Part shown: positions 1 through 8,629 of the stretch, one piece after another
Position numbering within the stretch: the first letter of the stretch is position 1
Layout of the letters: every line of letters starts with the position of its first letter
Made by a program: the position numbers and the translations under genes
The notes under the pieces: generated by a model
The model's database searches: none
What the model saw: only the letters and a program-made list of their open reading frames with translations
Told to the model about the DNA's origin: nothing
Assembly (NCBI GenBank): GCA_902762565.1
Contig: CACWOS010000001.1
Span: forward strand, 1-64,000
DNA length: 64,000 nucleotides
Origin: an uncultured Prevotellaceae bacterium
GTDB taxonomy: Bacteria > Bacteroidota > Bacteroidia > Bacteroidales > Bacteroidaceae
Direction: 5' to 3'

Positions 1-2316
1 TTGCCTGATGGAAGAACCATCACAATTGAGACCGGGAAAGTGGCAAAGCAGGCCGATGGCAGTGTGATGCTCCGCATGAACAACACTGTACTGCTGGCTA
101 CTGTTTGTGCCGCAAAAGATGCAGTTCCCGGAACAGATTTCATGCCTCTGCAGGTTGACTACAGAGAGCAGTATGCCGCCGCAGGACGTTTTCCTGGCGG
201 TTTCACCAAGCGCGAGGGTAAAGCCTCTGACAATGAGATTCTGACGAGCCGTCTGGTAGACCGTGTGCTCCGTCCGCTGTTTCCCTCCAACTATCACGCA
301 GAAGTTTATGTCAACGTAATGCTGTTCAGCGCCGATGGTGTTGACCAGCCCGATGCTTTGGCAGGTTTTGCAGCATCAGCAGCGCTGGCATGTTCAGATA
401 TCCCCTTCGAGTGCCCCATCTCTGAGGTGCGCGTAGCCCGTATCAATGGCGAGTACGTTATCGATCCTACCTTCGAGCAGATGAAGGAGGCCGATATGGA
501 CATCATGGTTGGTGCCTCTGCTGAGAACATCATGATGGTAGAAGGTGAGATGAAGGAAGTATCAGAGCAGGATCTGCTCGGTGCTTTGAAGGCTGCCATG
601 GATGCTATCAAGCCCATGTGTGAGCTGCAGGCTGAGCTGAGCAAGGAACTGGGCAAGGATGTGAAGCGCGAATATGATCACGAAATCAATGATGAGGCAC
701 TGCGCGAGCGCATGAACAAGGAGCTCTACCAGCCCGCTTATGACATCACCAAGCAGGCCCTTGAGAAGCACGCCCGTGCTGAGGCTTTCGAGAAGATTCT
801 GGCTGATTTCAAGGAGAAGTTCTTGGCTGAGGTTCCTGAGGATTCTGAGATTTCCAAGGAGGACTACGAAGCAATGATGGATCGCTACTACCACGATGTA
901 GAGCGCGACGCTATGCGCCGTTGTATCCTCGATGAGGGTATCCGTCTCGATGGTCGTAAGACTGACGAGATCCGTCCTATCTGGTGCGAGGTTTCTCCGC
1001 TGCCCATGCCTCACGGAAGCTCTATCTTCACTCGTGGTGAGACACAGTCTCTGACCACTGTGACACTGGGTACCAAACTCGACGAGAAGCTGGTTGACGA
1101 TGTGCTCGACAAGAGCTATCAGCGTTTCCTGCTCCACTATAACTTCCCTCCCTTCTGTACGGGTGAGGCTAAGGCTTCACGTGGCGTAGGTCGTCGTGAG
1201 ATTGGTCACGGTCACCTGGCTTGGCGCGGTCTGAAGGAGATGATTCCTGCTGACTTCCCCTACACCGTTCGTGTAGTATCTCAGATTATGGAGTCTAACG
1301 GTTCTTCATCTATGGCTACTGTCTGCGCTGGTACGCTGGCTCTGATGGACGCTGGTGTTCCCATGAAGAAGCCAGTTTCAGGTATCGCAATGGGTCTGAT
1401 CAAGAACCCCGGAGAAGAGAAGTACGCTGTATTGAGCGATATCCTTGGCGACGAGGACCACTTGGGTGATATGGACTTCAAGACCACTGGTACAAAGGAC
1501 GGTCTGACCGCTACTCAGATGGATATCAAGTGCGACGGTCTGTCGTTTGACATTCTGGAGAAGGCTCTGATGCAGGCTAAGGCTGGTCGTGAGCACATTC
1601 TGAAGTGCATCACTGATACCATCGCTGAGCCACGTCCTGAGCTGAAGCCCCATGTTCCCCGTATCGAGGCCTTCGAGATTCCTAAGGAGTTCATTGGTGC
1701 TGTCATTGGCCCGGGCGGAAAGATTATCCAGCAGATGCAGGAGGATACCGGTGCTACCATCACCATCGATGAAGAGGATGGCGTTGGTAAGATTCAGGTC
1801 AGCGGTCCTAACAAGGAGAGCATCGACGCCGCTATTGCTAAGATCAAGGCTATCGTTGCTATCCCTGAGGTTGGCGAGGTTTACGAGGGTACCGTTCGCA
1901 GCATCATGCCTTACGGATGCTTCGTAGAGTTCATGCCTGGCAAGGATGGTCTGCTGCACATCTCTGAGATTGACTGGAAGCGCCTTGAGACCGTTGAGGA
2001 GGCTGGCATCAAGGAAGGTGACAAGATTACCGTTAAGTTGCTGGAGATTGATCCTAAGACTGGTAAGTTCAAGCTCTCTCACCGTGTACTCATTGAGAAG
2101 CCCGAGGGTTATCAGGAGCGTCCAGCACGTCCCGAGCGTCGTGAGCGCCCAGAGCGTGGTGAACGTCGTGACCGTGGTGAGCGCCGTGATCGTGGTGAGC
2201 GTCGTCCTCGTCCTGAGCGTGGCGAGCGTCGTGAGCGCAACGAGGAGTATCAGGCTCCCGCTGAGAACAACGAGCCTAAGGATTTCAGCGATGAACTCGA
2301 CAAGATGGACTTCTAA
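1..2316 (+). CDS. pnp: Polyribonucleotide nucleotidyltransferase (PNPase), 5' end cut by the window
   Basis: PNPase degrades RNA 3' to 5' by phosphorolysis in the cytoplasm. The 771 visible residues show, in order, a first RNase PH domain, a helical linker, a second RNase PH domain with the active-site stretch [13 protein letters not shown] (about 482-494), a KH domain with the GPGG loop (570-573) and an S1 domain (about 625-695). The last 70 residues are an Arg/Glu-rich tail built from repeats such as [11 protein letters not shown]. The TTG at base 1 reads as Leu inside a conserved LPDGR context, so the real start lies upstream of the window and the gene is 5'-partial. The family assignment is certain; a role for the tail in RNA binding is inferred. 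Confidence 0.97.
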   Translation: MPDGRTITIETGKVAKQADGSVMLRMNNTVLLATVCAAKDAVPGTDFMPLQVDYREQYAAAGRFPGGFTKREGKASDNEILTSRLVDRVLRPLFPSNYHAEVYVNVMLFSADGVDQPDALAGFAASAALACSDIPFECPISEVRVARINGEYVIDPTFEQMKEADMDIMVGASAENIMMVEGEMKEVSEQDLLGALKAAMDAIKPMCELQAELSKELGKDVKREYDHEINDEALRERMNKELYQPAYDITKQALEKHARAEAFEKILADFKEKFLAEVPEDSEISKEDYEAMMDRYYHDVERDAMRRCILDEGIRLDGRKTDEIRPIWCEVSPLPMPHGSSIFTRGETQSLTTVTLGTKLDEKLVDDVLDKSYQRFLLHYNFPPFCTGEAKASRGVGRREIGHGHLAWRGLKEMIPADFPYTVRVVSQIMESNGSSSMATVCAGTLALMDAGVPMKKPVSGIAMGLIKNPGEEKYAVLSDILGDEDHLGDMDFKTTGTKDGLTATQMDIKCDGLSFDILEKALMQAKAGREHILKCITDTIAEPRPELKPHVPRIEAFEIPKEFIGAVIGPGGKIIQQMQEDTGATITIDEEDGVGKIQVSGPNKESIDAAIAKIKAIVAIPEVGEVYEGTVRSIMPYGCFVEFMPGKDGLLHISEIDWKRLETVEEAGIKEGDKITVKLLEIDPKTGKFKLSHRVLIEKPEGYQERPARPERRERPERGERRDRGERRDRGERRPRPERGERRERNEEYQAPAENNEPKDFSDELDKMDF

Positions 2317-2342
2317 ACAGAAGTAGAAATCAATATAGCTAT

Positions 2343-2374
2343 TCGCCAGCTCATCAGTCAGATTGGGCTGGCGA
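2343..2374 (+). terminator. Weak hairpin after pnp
   Basis: An 8-bp perfect inverted repeat (TCGCCAGC / GCTGGCGA) with a 16-nt loop lies 27 nt after the pnp stop and 22 nt before the next start. No clear T-run follows, so termination is only possible, not shown. Confidence 0.35.
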
Positions 2375-2396
2375 TTAGCATTATAATAATGATATA

Positions 2397-4505
2397 ATGA
2401 AAACCATACCAACAATTGTACTGCTGTTATTCTTTGCTACCAGTAGCTTTGCGCAAGGCACATTGGACGAATACAAACGAGCTAATGCCGTACGTGTCAA
2501 CTATTCATGGAAGATGGCCAATGGTGATGTCAACGTCCACCGCATGGGTGATAGTCACCAGTTCTGGTATTCCGTTTGGGACGGACGGCAGATGGTGTAT
2601 AAGGAGGTAGATGCCGACAGCAACAAAGTCACTGTGTTGCCTGAGAATCCTGAGCAGCCACGTCAGCAGCAGCCTCGTCATCAGCGCAGGCCACAACACT
2701 ACTGGTCGGAGGTGCCTGACGAGAAACGTGGTTGGCAAGTGTCGCCCGTTGACAGTATGCTCGTTGTGTTCCATCGCGACAACAATCTGTGGACACGTCG
2801 TGGGCAAGACGAAAAGCCGTTGACTACCGATGGCGATTCTGTTGGCTATTATTCGGGTTGGGGCTCGTTCTCGCCTGATGGTCGTTATTATGCTACCGTT
2901 CGAATCACACTAGCCCCCAAGCGCTACGTCTACTATGTTGAGGCGCTGCCGCGTGACGCTCACCAACAGTCGAAATATGGAGCCGTGGAGCCCGTACTGC
3001 ACAAACAGGAGTATGCCAAACCAGGCGATTCGTTGAACTATCGTGTGCCGGTAGTGGTGGAAATAGCTACAGGCCGTGTCGTCAATCCCTCGACTGAACT
3101 ATTCCGACATCAGTATCATGTGTCGGCTCCCCACTGGGATAGCAATAGCCGTACGCTGACCTTTACCTTCAATGAACGTGGTCATAAGACCTATCGACTG
3201 TTGGAACTGGATGCTGAGACGGGTGCTGTGCGAACGCTCATTGAGGAGACCAACGAGAAGTACGTCAACTATAACCGCCTTTATCGCCACGACTTCCGTG
3301 ACGGTCGTCGTATTCTGTGGACCAGCGAACGCGATGGTCGCAATCATATTTATTTGTACGACCGGCAGAAAGCTCGCCTGATCCGTCAGGTGACGAAAGG
3401 TGAATTCTATGTGCGGGAGATACAGCATGTAGATGAGAAAGTTGGTGTGGTCTACTTTTCTGCCAACGGTATGAACAAAACAGAAGATCCTTACCTTATT
3501 CATTATTATAAGATAGGACTTGATGGACGCCATCTTATTTGTCTGACTCCTGAGGAAGGACATCACAAAGCTACGTTTACTGCCGATATGCAGTATATGA
3601 TTGATACGTATTCTACTGTCGAGACACCGCCCGTGACCGTGTTGCGCCGGACAACTGACGGACGGCTGTTGCGCACGTTGGAAACGGCTGATATTACACG
3701 ACTCAAGGCTCAAGGCTGGCAGGCTCCCGAGGTGTTTGCTGCCCCTGGACGCGATGGCGTTACACCGATGTGGGGCATCATTATGCGCCCTTCAAACTTC
3801 GATCCCTCGAAGTCTTATCCTGTCGTGGAATATATCTATAGCGGTCCTGGCGACCAATATGTGCCAAAGTCGTTTACGCCTTGGATATGGGGTATGGCAG
3901 AGTTGGCAGAGTTGGGGTTCATCGTAGTGCAGGTAGATGGCATGACCACATCGTTCCGCACGCGTGCCTTCGAGGAGGTATGCTATAAGAACCTGAAGGA
4001 CGGTGGTTTTCCTGACCGTATAGCTTGGCTGCGTGCTGCAGCAGCAAAGTATCCTTATATGGATCTCAATCGAGTGGGTATCTATGGTTGCTCCGCTGGC
4101 GGACAGAATGCGATGGCTGCCGTTTTGTGGCATGGCGATTTCTATAAAGCGGCCTATGCTGCCTGTGGTTGTCATGACAACAGGATGGATAAAATATGGT
4201 GGAACGAGCAATGGATGGGCTATCCTGTCGACTCCAGTTATGTGGCCTGTTCGAATGTGGAGAATGCCTATAGGTTGGAACGCCCGCTGATGCTTGTCGT
4301 AGGCGAGAAGGACGACAACGTTGACCCCGCTTCAACCATGCAGGTGGTAGCGGCCCTCGAGAAAGCTGGCAAGGACTTCGAACTTGTTGTCATATCGGGT
4401 GCCGGTCATACGATGGGCGATGACTATGGCGACCATAAGCGTCATGACTTCTTCGTGCGTCATCTGCTTGGTGTGGAACCGCCCAAGTGGAGTGAGCTTA
4501 AATAA
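2397..4505 (+). CDS. Secreted S9 family dipeptidyl-peptidase (DPP IV-like)
   Basis: This is a 702-aa exported serine peptidase. A signal peptide runs to Ala19 with predicted cleavage before Gln20. Residues of about 40-450 form a DPP IV-type beta-propeller and about 470-702 an alpha/beta-hydrolase domain. The likely catalytic triad is Ser566 (in YGCSAGGQ), Asp639 (GEKDDNVDP) and His671 (GAGHTMG). The family removes N-terminal dipeptides, often after proline, and in Bacteroidales works in the periplasm on imported peptides. The nucleophile motif is GCSAGG rather than the classical GWSYGG, so the exact specificity is open. The gene faces the RNA methylase gene tail to tail with a 22-bp gap. Confidence 0.85.
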   Translation: MKTIPTIVLLLFFATSSFAQGTLDEYKRANAVRVNYSWKMANGDVNVHRMGDSHQFWYSVWDGRQMVYKEVDADSNKVTVLPENPEQPRQQQPRHQRRPQHYWSEVPDEKRGWQVSPVDSMLVVFHRDNNLWTRRGQDEKPLTTDGDSVGYYSGWGSFSPDGRYYATVRITLAPKRYVYYVEALPRDAHQQSKYGAVEPVLHKQEYAKPGDSLNYRVPVVVEIATGRVVNPSTELFRHQYHVSAPHWDSNSRTLTFTFNERGHKTYRLLELDAETGAVRTLIEETNEKYVNYNRLYRHDFRDGRRILWTSERDGRNHIYLYDRQKARLIRQVTKGEFYVREIQHVDEKVGVVYFSANGMNKTEDPYLIHYYKIGLDGRHLICLTPEEGHHKATFTADMQYMIDTYSTVETPPVTVLRRTTDGRLLRTLETADITRLKAQGWQAPEVFAAPGRDGVTPMWGIIMRPSNFDPSKSYPVVEYIYSGPGDQYVPKSFTPWIWGMAELAELGFIVVQVDGMTTSFRTRAFEEVCYKNLKDGGFPDRIAWLRAAAAKYPYMDLNRVGIYGCSAGGQNAMAAVLWHGDFYKAAYAACGCHDNRMDKIWWNEQWMGYPVDSSYVACSNVENAYRLERPLMLVVGEKDDNVDPASTMQVVAALEKAGKDFELVVISGAGHTMGDDYGDHKRHDFFVRHLLGVEPPKWSELK

Positions 4506-4527
4506 CTTTTTTACAAAGCCCTTCCTT

Positions 4528-5325
4528 TTACTTACAAAGCTCCCAGAAAGCGACAGCGGCAGCAGCAGCGACGTTGAGTGAATCGACGGTGTGAGCCATA
4601 GGAATGCGAACGACATAGTCGGATTCGCCGATGGTGGTTTGGGGCAGTCCGTCGCCTTCTGTGCCCATAATGATGGCTAGGCGAGGCTCGGCTTTCAGAC
4701 TGGGGTCGTCAAGGGCTACGCTATCGTCAGTAAGGGCCATTGCTGCAGTACGGAAACCAAGGTCGTGCAGACTGGAGGCTGGTGCGTCGAGCCACGTCCA
4801 AGGCACAAGGAATACGGAGCCCATAGATACGCGGACGGCACGACGATTCAGTGGGTCGCACGAGTCACGCGTCAGTAGGACGGCATCGATGCCGAGGGCT
4901 GCTGCGGAGCGGAAGATGGCGCCGATATTGGTGGTGTCCACGACGCCTTGGATGACGACGATACGTCGTGCATCTTTGCAGACGTCAGCAACTGCTGGTT
5001 CAGGACGGCGACGCATAGCGCACAGCACACCACGTGTCAGCGTATATCCAGTAAGTTGAGCCAATAGTTCGCGACTGCCTGTATAGATGGGGATGTCTGG
5101 ACACTGCAGGACTATATCCTTGGCGTCACCTTCTATGTGGCGACGTTCGCAGAGCAGAGCCATGGGTTCGTAGCCTGCTTGTAAAGCCACGCGGATGACC
5201 TTTGGGCTTTCGGCAATAAAGATGCCCCGCTGCGGATCTAAGCGATTGCGCAGCTGGGCTTCTGTCAGTGTACTGAATATCTCGACTCCAGGGTGTTGGA
5301 GCGATGTAATCTCAATAATGTTCAA
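4528..5325 (-). CDS. SpoU/TrmH-family RNA 2'-O-methyltransferase
   Basis: A 265-aa protein with an N-terminal substrate-binding part and a C-terminal SPOUT knot. The three SpoU motifs are visible: NIGAIFR (133-139), IIMGTEGDGLP (about 218-228) and IPMAHTVDSLNVAAA near the C-terminus. It should use SAM to methylate a ribose in rRNA or tRNA; the target cannot be read from sequence. The start is TTG: an in-frame stop lies four codons upstream, and the first internal ATG (residue 55) would remove the conserved N-terminal part. It sits 19 bp after the lipoprotein gene and is probably co-transcribed with it. Confidence 0.88.
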   Translation of the reverse strand: MNIIEITSLQHPGVEIFSTLTEAQLRNRLDPQRGIFIAESPKVIRVALQAGYEPMALLCERRHIEGDAKDIVLQCPDIPIYTGSRELLAQLTGYTLTRGVLCAMRRRPEPAVADVCKDARRIVVIQGVVDTTNIGAIFRSAAALGIDAVLLTRDSCDPLNRRAVRVSMGSVFLVPWTWLDAPASSLHDLGFRTAAMALTDDSVALDDPSLKAEPRLAIIMGTEGDGLPQTTIGESDYVVRIPMAHTVDSLNVAAAAAVAFWELCK

Positions 5326-5344
5326 TTTACCGATTTACGAATCT

Positions 5345-6202
5345 TTAATCTTCAATCTGAATAATGACGAATTCGGATACACCCCAGAACTTGTCAGGAT
5401 TGATGATAGAGAGTACAGAGTTCTTGTAAACTTTGTCAATTCGATAAGAATCACTTGGCTGTGGCGTTACCAACTTTGCCTTCTGGGCAGGAATGTCAAT
5501 CTTTTCGGCATTACGGATATCGATAGTCTTGAAGAGCGACTTGTCAATCTTGGTAAAGTCGACCTTAGACTTCTTGAAGAGACTTCCGCCAGTGAGCAGA
5601 CCGAGGTTTTTTAGTTCCTTCTTGGTGCCGATTTTAATGTAGGCAGTATGTATAGAGGCATCTTGTGCGAGGATAGTCTCCTGTTGGCTGACAATCATGC
5701 CTGCTTGCAATTCACTGCGCTGACGGAGGGTTTGTACGTTTTGTTTCAGGTTGTTGATATCCATATTCTTGTCATCAACCTGTTTGCGCAACATGGTAAT
5801 CTCTTCGTCTTTCTGAGCCAGTTGTTGCTTGAGTGAGGTAATAATGGTCTTTAGCTGAGCAGAATTGGCATTGCCAGTCTTCAGCTTCTTCTCCAACTCT
5901 GCAATGCGCTGACGCTGGCTGTCTAGCGTCTGCTTGTAAGCATCCAGATTCTTCTTGAGTTGGTCACGATTCAAAGCGGGGCTCTCGCCAGGTGTCAGAA
6001 TCTGTCCTTCCTGTATAGCAATGCTGTCCAAACCTGTGGCAATGACGCCCAGAAATTCGTTCAGTTCGTTGTAGTCGGCATTGCGCTGCTCTAAAGCAGT
6101 CTTCAGTGAGTCGAGCTCTTCTTTTGAAGAGGTACTACCTCCACACGATGTTGCCATCACGATGATGGTAGCAGCGATGACGTAATAAACAATTTTCTTC
6201 AT
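5345..6202 (-). CDS. Coiled-coil lipoprotein, function unknown
   Basis: A 285-aa protein starting at the ATG at 6202; an upstream in-frame ATG at 6298 would lie beyond the promoter box. The N-terminus is a lipoprotein signal with the acceptor Cys20 in MATSC. Residues of about 24-180 are rich in Glu, Leu, Lys and Gln with heptad spacing, predicting a long coiled coil. A small globular C-terminal part ends in WGVSEFVIIQIED. This build is common in Bacteroidales envelope proteins, but I do not recognise a characterised family. It probably extends from the inner or outer membrane into the periplasm. Confidence 0.75.
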   Translation of the reverse strand: MKKIVYYVIAATIIVMATSCGGSTSSKEELDSLKTALEQRNADYNELNEFLGVIATGLDSIAIQEGQILTPGESPALNRDQLKKNLDAYKQTLDSQRQRIAELEKKLKTGNANSAQLKTIITSLKQQLAQKDEEITMLRKQVDDKNMDINNLKQNVQTLRQRSELQAGMIVSQQETILAQDASIHTAYIKIGTKKELKNLGLLTGGSLFKKSKVDFTKIDKSLFKTIDIRNAEKIDIPAQKAKLVTPQPSDSYRIDKVYKNSVLSIINPDKFWGVSEFVIIQIED

Positions 6203-6234
6203 CTTCTTAACTTTTAAGTGTTGTGTTATGGGGG

Positions 6235-6242
6235 CAAAGTTA
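6235..6242 (-). promoter_or_regulatory. Bacteroidota -7 box for the lipoprotein gene
   Basis: TAACTTTG on the minus strand, 32 bp upstream of the ATG at 6202, matches TAnnTTTG. A -33 TTTG at the right spacing is not obvious. The A/T-rich stretch 6243-6284 separates it from the divergent promoter. Confidence 0.6.
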
Positions 6243-6284
6243 CAAAAAAAAATATAAAGATGATATTTTTTACGCAAAAAAACG

Positions 6285-6292
6285 TACCTTTG
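6285..6292 (+). promoter_or_regulatory. Bacteroidota -7 box for the hemolysin III-type gene
   Basis: TACCTTTG exactly matches the -7 consensus and lies 29 bp upstream of the ATG at 6322. Together with the box at 6235-6242 it forms a divergent promoter pair. Confidence 0.7.
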
Positions 6293-6321
6293 CAGCATCT
6301 TTGAAGCAAAAATGGCGAAAA

Positions 6322-6972
6322 ATGGCTATTCGTTATACGCATCGTGAGGAATTATGGAACTCGTGGAGTCATGCTGGCGGCATCGTGATGGGTGTCGTGT
6401 TCGGCATCGTGTTTCTATGGATGTCCTTCCGTGGCGATGACCCATGGACACGTCTTGGCGTGTGTCTCTATCTGTTCGGCATGCTAGGCTCCTATGTCGC
6501 TTCTACCGTCTATCATGCCCTGCCCCGTAGTTCTCTGTGGAAAGAACGCTTGCGTCGTTGGGACCATGCAGCCATCTACTGGCACATAGCTGGTTCGTAT
6601 TCCCCACTGACGTTGACGGCTTTGCGTACCGAAGGGTATTGGGGCTGGAGCTTGTTTTCTTTTGTCTGGCTTTGTGCTATTGCTGGCACTATTGTCAGTT
6701 TTATCCGTTTGAAAGAGCATTCCAACCTCGAAACGTTTTGCTTTATTGGTATGGGATTGAGCGTACTTGTAGCTTTCAAACCTCTCGTTGATAGTGTTTC
6801 GACCGTTGCTTTTGTATGGATTTTGGCTGAGGGCGTCTGTTATATCACGGGTGCCGTGTTCTACTCCTTCCACAGACGTAAGTATATGCATTCCGTTTTT
6901 CACTTCTTTGTATTGGCGGGTAGCGTTTGCCACATCATCGCTGTCTGGGATGTGCTGATAGAGTACCTTTGA
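6322..6972 (+). CDS. Hemolysin III / PAQR-family membrane protein
   Basis: A 216-aa integral membrane protein with about seven hydrophobic segments. Family hallmarks are present: an N-terminal E..N..SHAGG stretch (about residues 6-18), YHALPRSS after the second helix, WDHAAIYWHIAGSYSP in the middle, and paired histidines near the C-terminus (HFFVLAGSVCH) that would complete a metal site. The family is named after a Bacillus cereus hemolysin, but most bacterial members have no shown toxin role; a membrane hydrolase-type activity related to adiponectin receptors is thought more likely. I chose the ATG at 6322 because the longer reading frame runs through the promoter. Confidence 0.85.
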   Translation: MAIRYTHREELWNSWSHAGGIVMGVVFGIVFLWMSFRGDDPWTRLGVCLYLFGMLGSYVASTVYHALPRSSLWKERLRRWDHAAIYWHIAGSYSPLTLTALRTEGYWGWSLFSFVWLCAIAGTIVSFIRLKEHSNLETFCFIGMGLSVLVAFKPLVDSVSTVAFVWILAEGVCYITGAVFYSFHRRKYMHSVFHFFVLAGSVCHIIAVWDVLIEYL

Positions 6973-6974
6973 AA

Positions 6975-7020
6975 GGTAAAAAGGTAAATAAGGTAAAAAA
7001 GTAAAAGAGTAAAAAGGTAA
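6975..7020 (+). repeat. Short tandem A/G repeat, unit about GGTAAAAA
   Basis: Five to six imperfect 8-9-bp units (GGTAAAAA, GGTAAATAA, GGTAAAAAA, GTAAAAGA, GTAAAAA) begin two bases after the stop codon at 6972. A near-identical repeat follows the next gene at 8597. Confidence 0.85.
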
Positions 7021-7028
7021 GTGTTTTA

Positions 7029-7060
7029 TTTGGCATTTTGCTTGTTAATTTGTACCTTTG
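7029..7060 (+). promoter_or_regulatory. Bacteroidota promoter of the CoA-transferase gene
   Basis: The -33 element TTTG (7029-7032), a 20-bp spacer and the -7 box TACCTTTG (7053-7060) match the consensus fully. The ATG at 7089 lies 28 bp downstream. A 10-bp palindrome (GCAAATTTGC, 7064-7073) lies around the expected transcription start. Confidence 0.85.
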
Positions 7061-7088
7061 CAGGCAAATTTGCAAATTTATACTGATT

Positions 7089-8594
7089 ATGGCTTATACA
7101 CGTATGACTGCTGCCGAGGCTGCAGCACTGATTAAGAATGGCGAGAATATCGCTATGAGTGGTTTCACACCCGCAGGTGTGGCCAAGGCAACGACCAAAG
7201 AGTTAGCAAAGATTGCATTGGCTGAACATGAGGCAGGCCGCGAGTTCAAGGTTGGCATTTTCACTGGTGCCTCTACAGGACAGAGCACTGATGGTGACTT
7301 AGCTAATGCCCAGGCAATCAAGTATCGTGCTCCTTACACCACGAACCCTGATTTCCGCAAGCATGTGAACATGGGTGAGATTCCCTACAACGACCTGCAC
7401 CTGAGCCACATGGCACAGGAGTTGCGTTATGGTTTCTATGGTGATGTGGATTGGGCTATCCTCGAAGTGTGTGACATCGAGGAGGTTGGCAATGACTATC
7501 ATGTTTACCTGACAGCCGCTGGTGGTATTTCTCCTACTGCTGCTCGTCTGGCTAAAAAGGTCATCCTGGAACTTAACTCTTTCCACAATCCCAATGCCAA
7601 GTTCATTCACGACGTTTATGAGCCATTGGATCCTCCTTATCGCAAGCCCATCCCTATCTTAAATGTCAGCGACCGTATTGGTGTGCCATACGTCTCGATT
7701 CCAAAGGACAAGGTGGTTGGTGTCGTCGAGTGTAACATCCCCGACGAGGCTCGTGCCTTCAAGGATAGTGACCCCGTAACAGAGAAGATTGGTTACCTGA
7801 CAGCTGAGTTCCTGGTAGACGAGTTGCACAAAGGCCGTATTCCCAAGGAGTTCCTGCCCCTGCAGAGTGGTGTGGGTTCAACAGCGAACGCTATTCTTGG
7901 TGCACTGGGTGCCGACAAACATGTGCCCGATTTCAATATCTATACTGAGGTTATTCAGAATGCCGTTATCGAGATGATGCTTACCGGACGTGTCAAGGAT
8001 GCTTCAGCCTGCTCGCTGACCGTATCGAACGACTGCCTGATGCAGGTTTACGACAACATGGACTATATGAAGAACCATCTGACACTGCGTCAAAGCGAAA
8101 TCTCTAACCACCCCGCTGTCATCCGTCGTCTGGGTGTCATCGCTATCAATACGGCTATTGAGGTCGACATCTATGGTAATGCCAACTCTACCCATATCAG
8201 TGGTACAAAGATGATGAACGGTATCGGTGGTTCAGGCGACTTCATTCGTAATGCTTACCTCAGCATCTTCACTTGTCCTTCAGTGGCTAAGGGTGGACTC
8301 ATCAGCTCAGTGGTTCCTTTCGTTACTCACCAGGATAGCTCAGAGCATGACGTCAACATCATCGTTACCGAACAGGGCGTAGCCGACCTGCGTGGCAAGA
8401 GTCCAATGCAGCGTGCACAGACTATTATTGAGAACTGTGCGCATCCAGACTACAAACAACTCTTGTGGGATTACCTGAAGTTGGGTGTTGGCGGTCATAC
8501 ACGTCACTGTCTCACTGCAGCCTTCGCTATGCACGACACATTGGCTCGTAAGGGTGACATGAAGCTCACCGACTTTGCTGAGTACGTGAAGTAG
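7089..8594 (+). CDS. Acetyl-CoA hydrolase/transferase family; probable succinyl-CoA:acetate CoA-transferase
   Basis: A 501-aa cytoplasmic enzyme of the class I CoA-transferase fold. The expected catalytic glutamate is Glu287 in YTEVIQ, and the C-terminal glycine motif is GIGGSGDF (378-385). In propionate- and succinate-forming Bacteroidales such enzymes move CoA between succinate, acetate and propionate at the end of fermentation; the preferred pair of acids cannot be read from sequence. It has its own strong promoter and is followed at 35 bp by cysS. The start at 7089 (MAYTRMTAAEAA) fits; an upstream ATG lies inside the promoter. Confidence 0.9.
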   Translation: MAYTRMTAAEAAALIKNGENIAMSGFTPAGVAKATTKELAKIALAEHEAGREFKVGIFTGASTGQSTDGDLANAQAIKYRAPYTTNPDFRKHVNMGEIPYNDLHLSHMAQELRYGFYGDVDWAILEVCDIEEVGNDYHVYLTAAGGISPTAARLAKKVILELNSFHNPNAKFIHDVYEPLDPPYRKPIPILNVSDRIGVPYVSIPKDKVVGVVECNIPDEARAFKDSDPVTEKIGYLTAEFLVDELHKGRIPKEFLPLQSGVGSTANAILGALGADKHVPDFNIYTEVIQNAVIEMMLTGRVKDASACSLTVSNDCLMQVYDNMDYMKNHLTLRQSEISNHPAVIRRLGVIAINTAIEVDIYGNANSTHISGTKMMNGIGGSGDFIRNAYLSIFTCPSVAKGGLISSVVPFVTHQDSSEHDVNIIVTEQGVADLRGKSPMQRAQTIIENCAHPDYKQLLWDYLKLGVGGHTRHCLTAAFAMHDTLARKGDMKLTDFAEYVK

Positions 8595-8596
8595 AA

Positions 8597-8629
8597 GTAA
8601 AAAGAGTAAAAAAGTAAAAAGGTAAAAAA
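8597..8629 (+). repeat. Short tandem A/G repeat, unit GTAAAAA
   Basis: About four units of 7-9 bp (GTAAAAAGA, GTAAAAAA, GTAAAAAG, GTAAAAAA) fill the gap between the CoA-transferase stop and the cysS start. It is nearly the same unit as at 6975-7020. Confidence 0.85.

Noticed and set aside
562..1137. Second antisense frame inside pnp
   Set aside because: Same reason: a codon-use shadow without domain features.
1378..2415. Long open frame (345 codons) antisense to pnp
   Set aside because: It lies opposite the most conserved part of pnp and has a low-complexity Leu/Thr composition that follows from pnp codon use; no promoter or family match.
6223..6321. Upstream extension of the hemolysin III-type gene
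   Set aside because: The extension crosses the -7 box at 6285-6292, so it cannot be translated from that promoter.
6322..6972. Toxin (hemolysin)
   Set aside because: The name comes from one family member; sequence supports only a seven-helix PAQR-type membrane protein.
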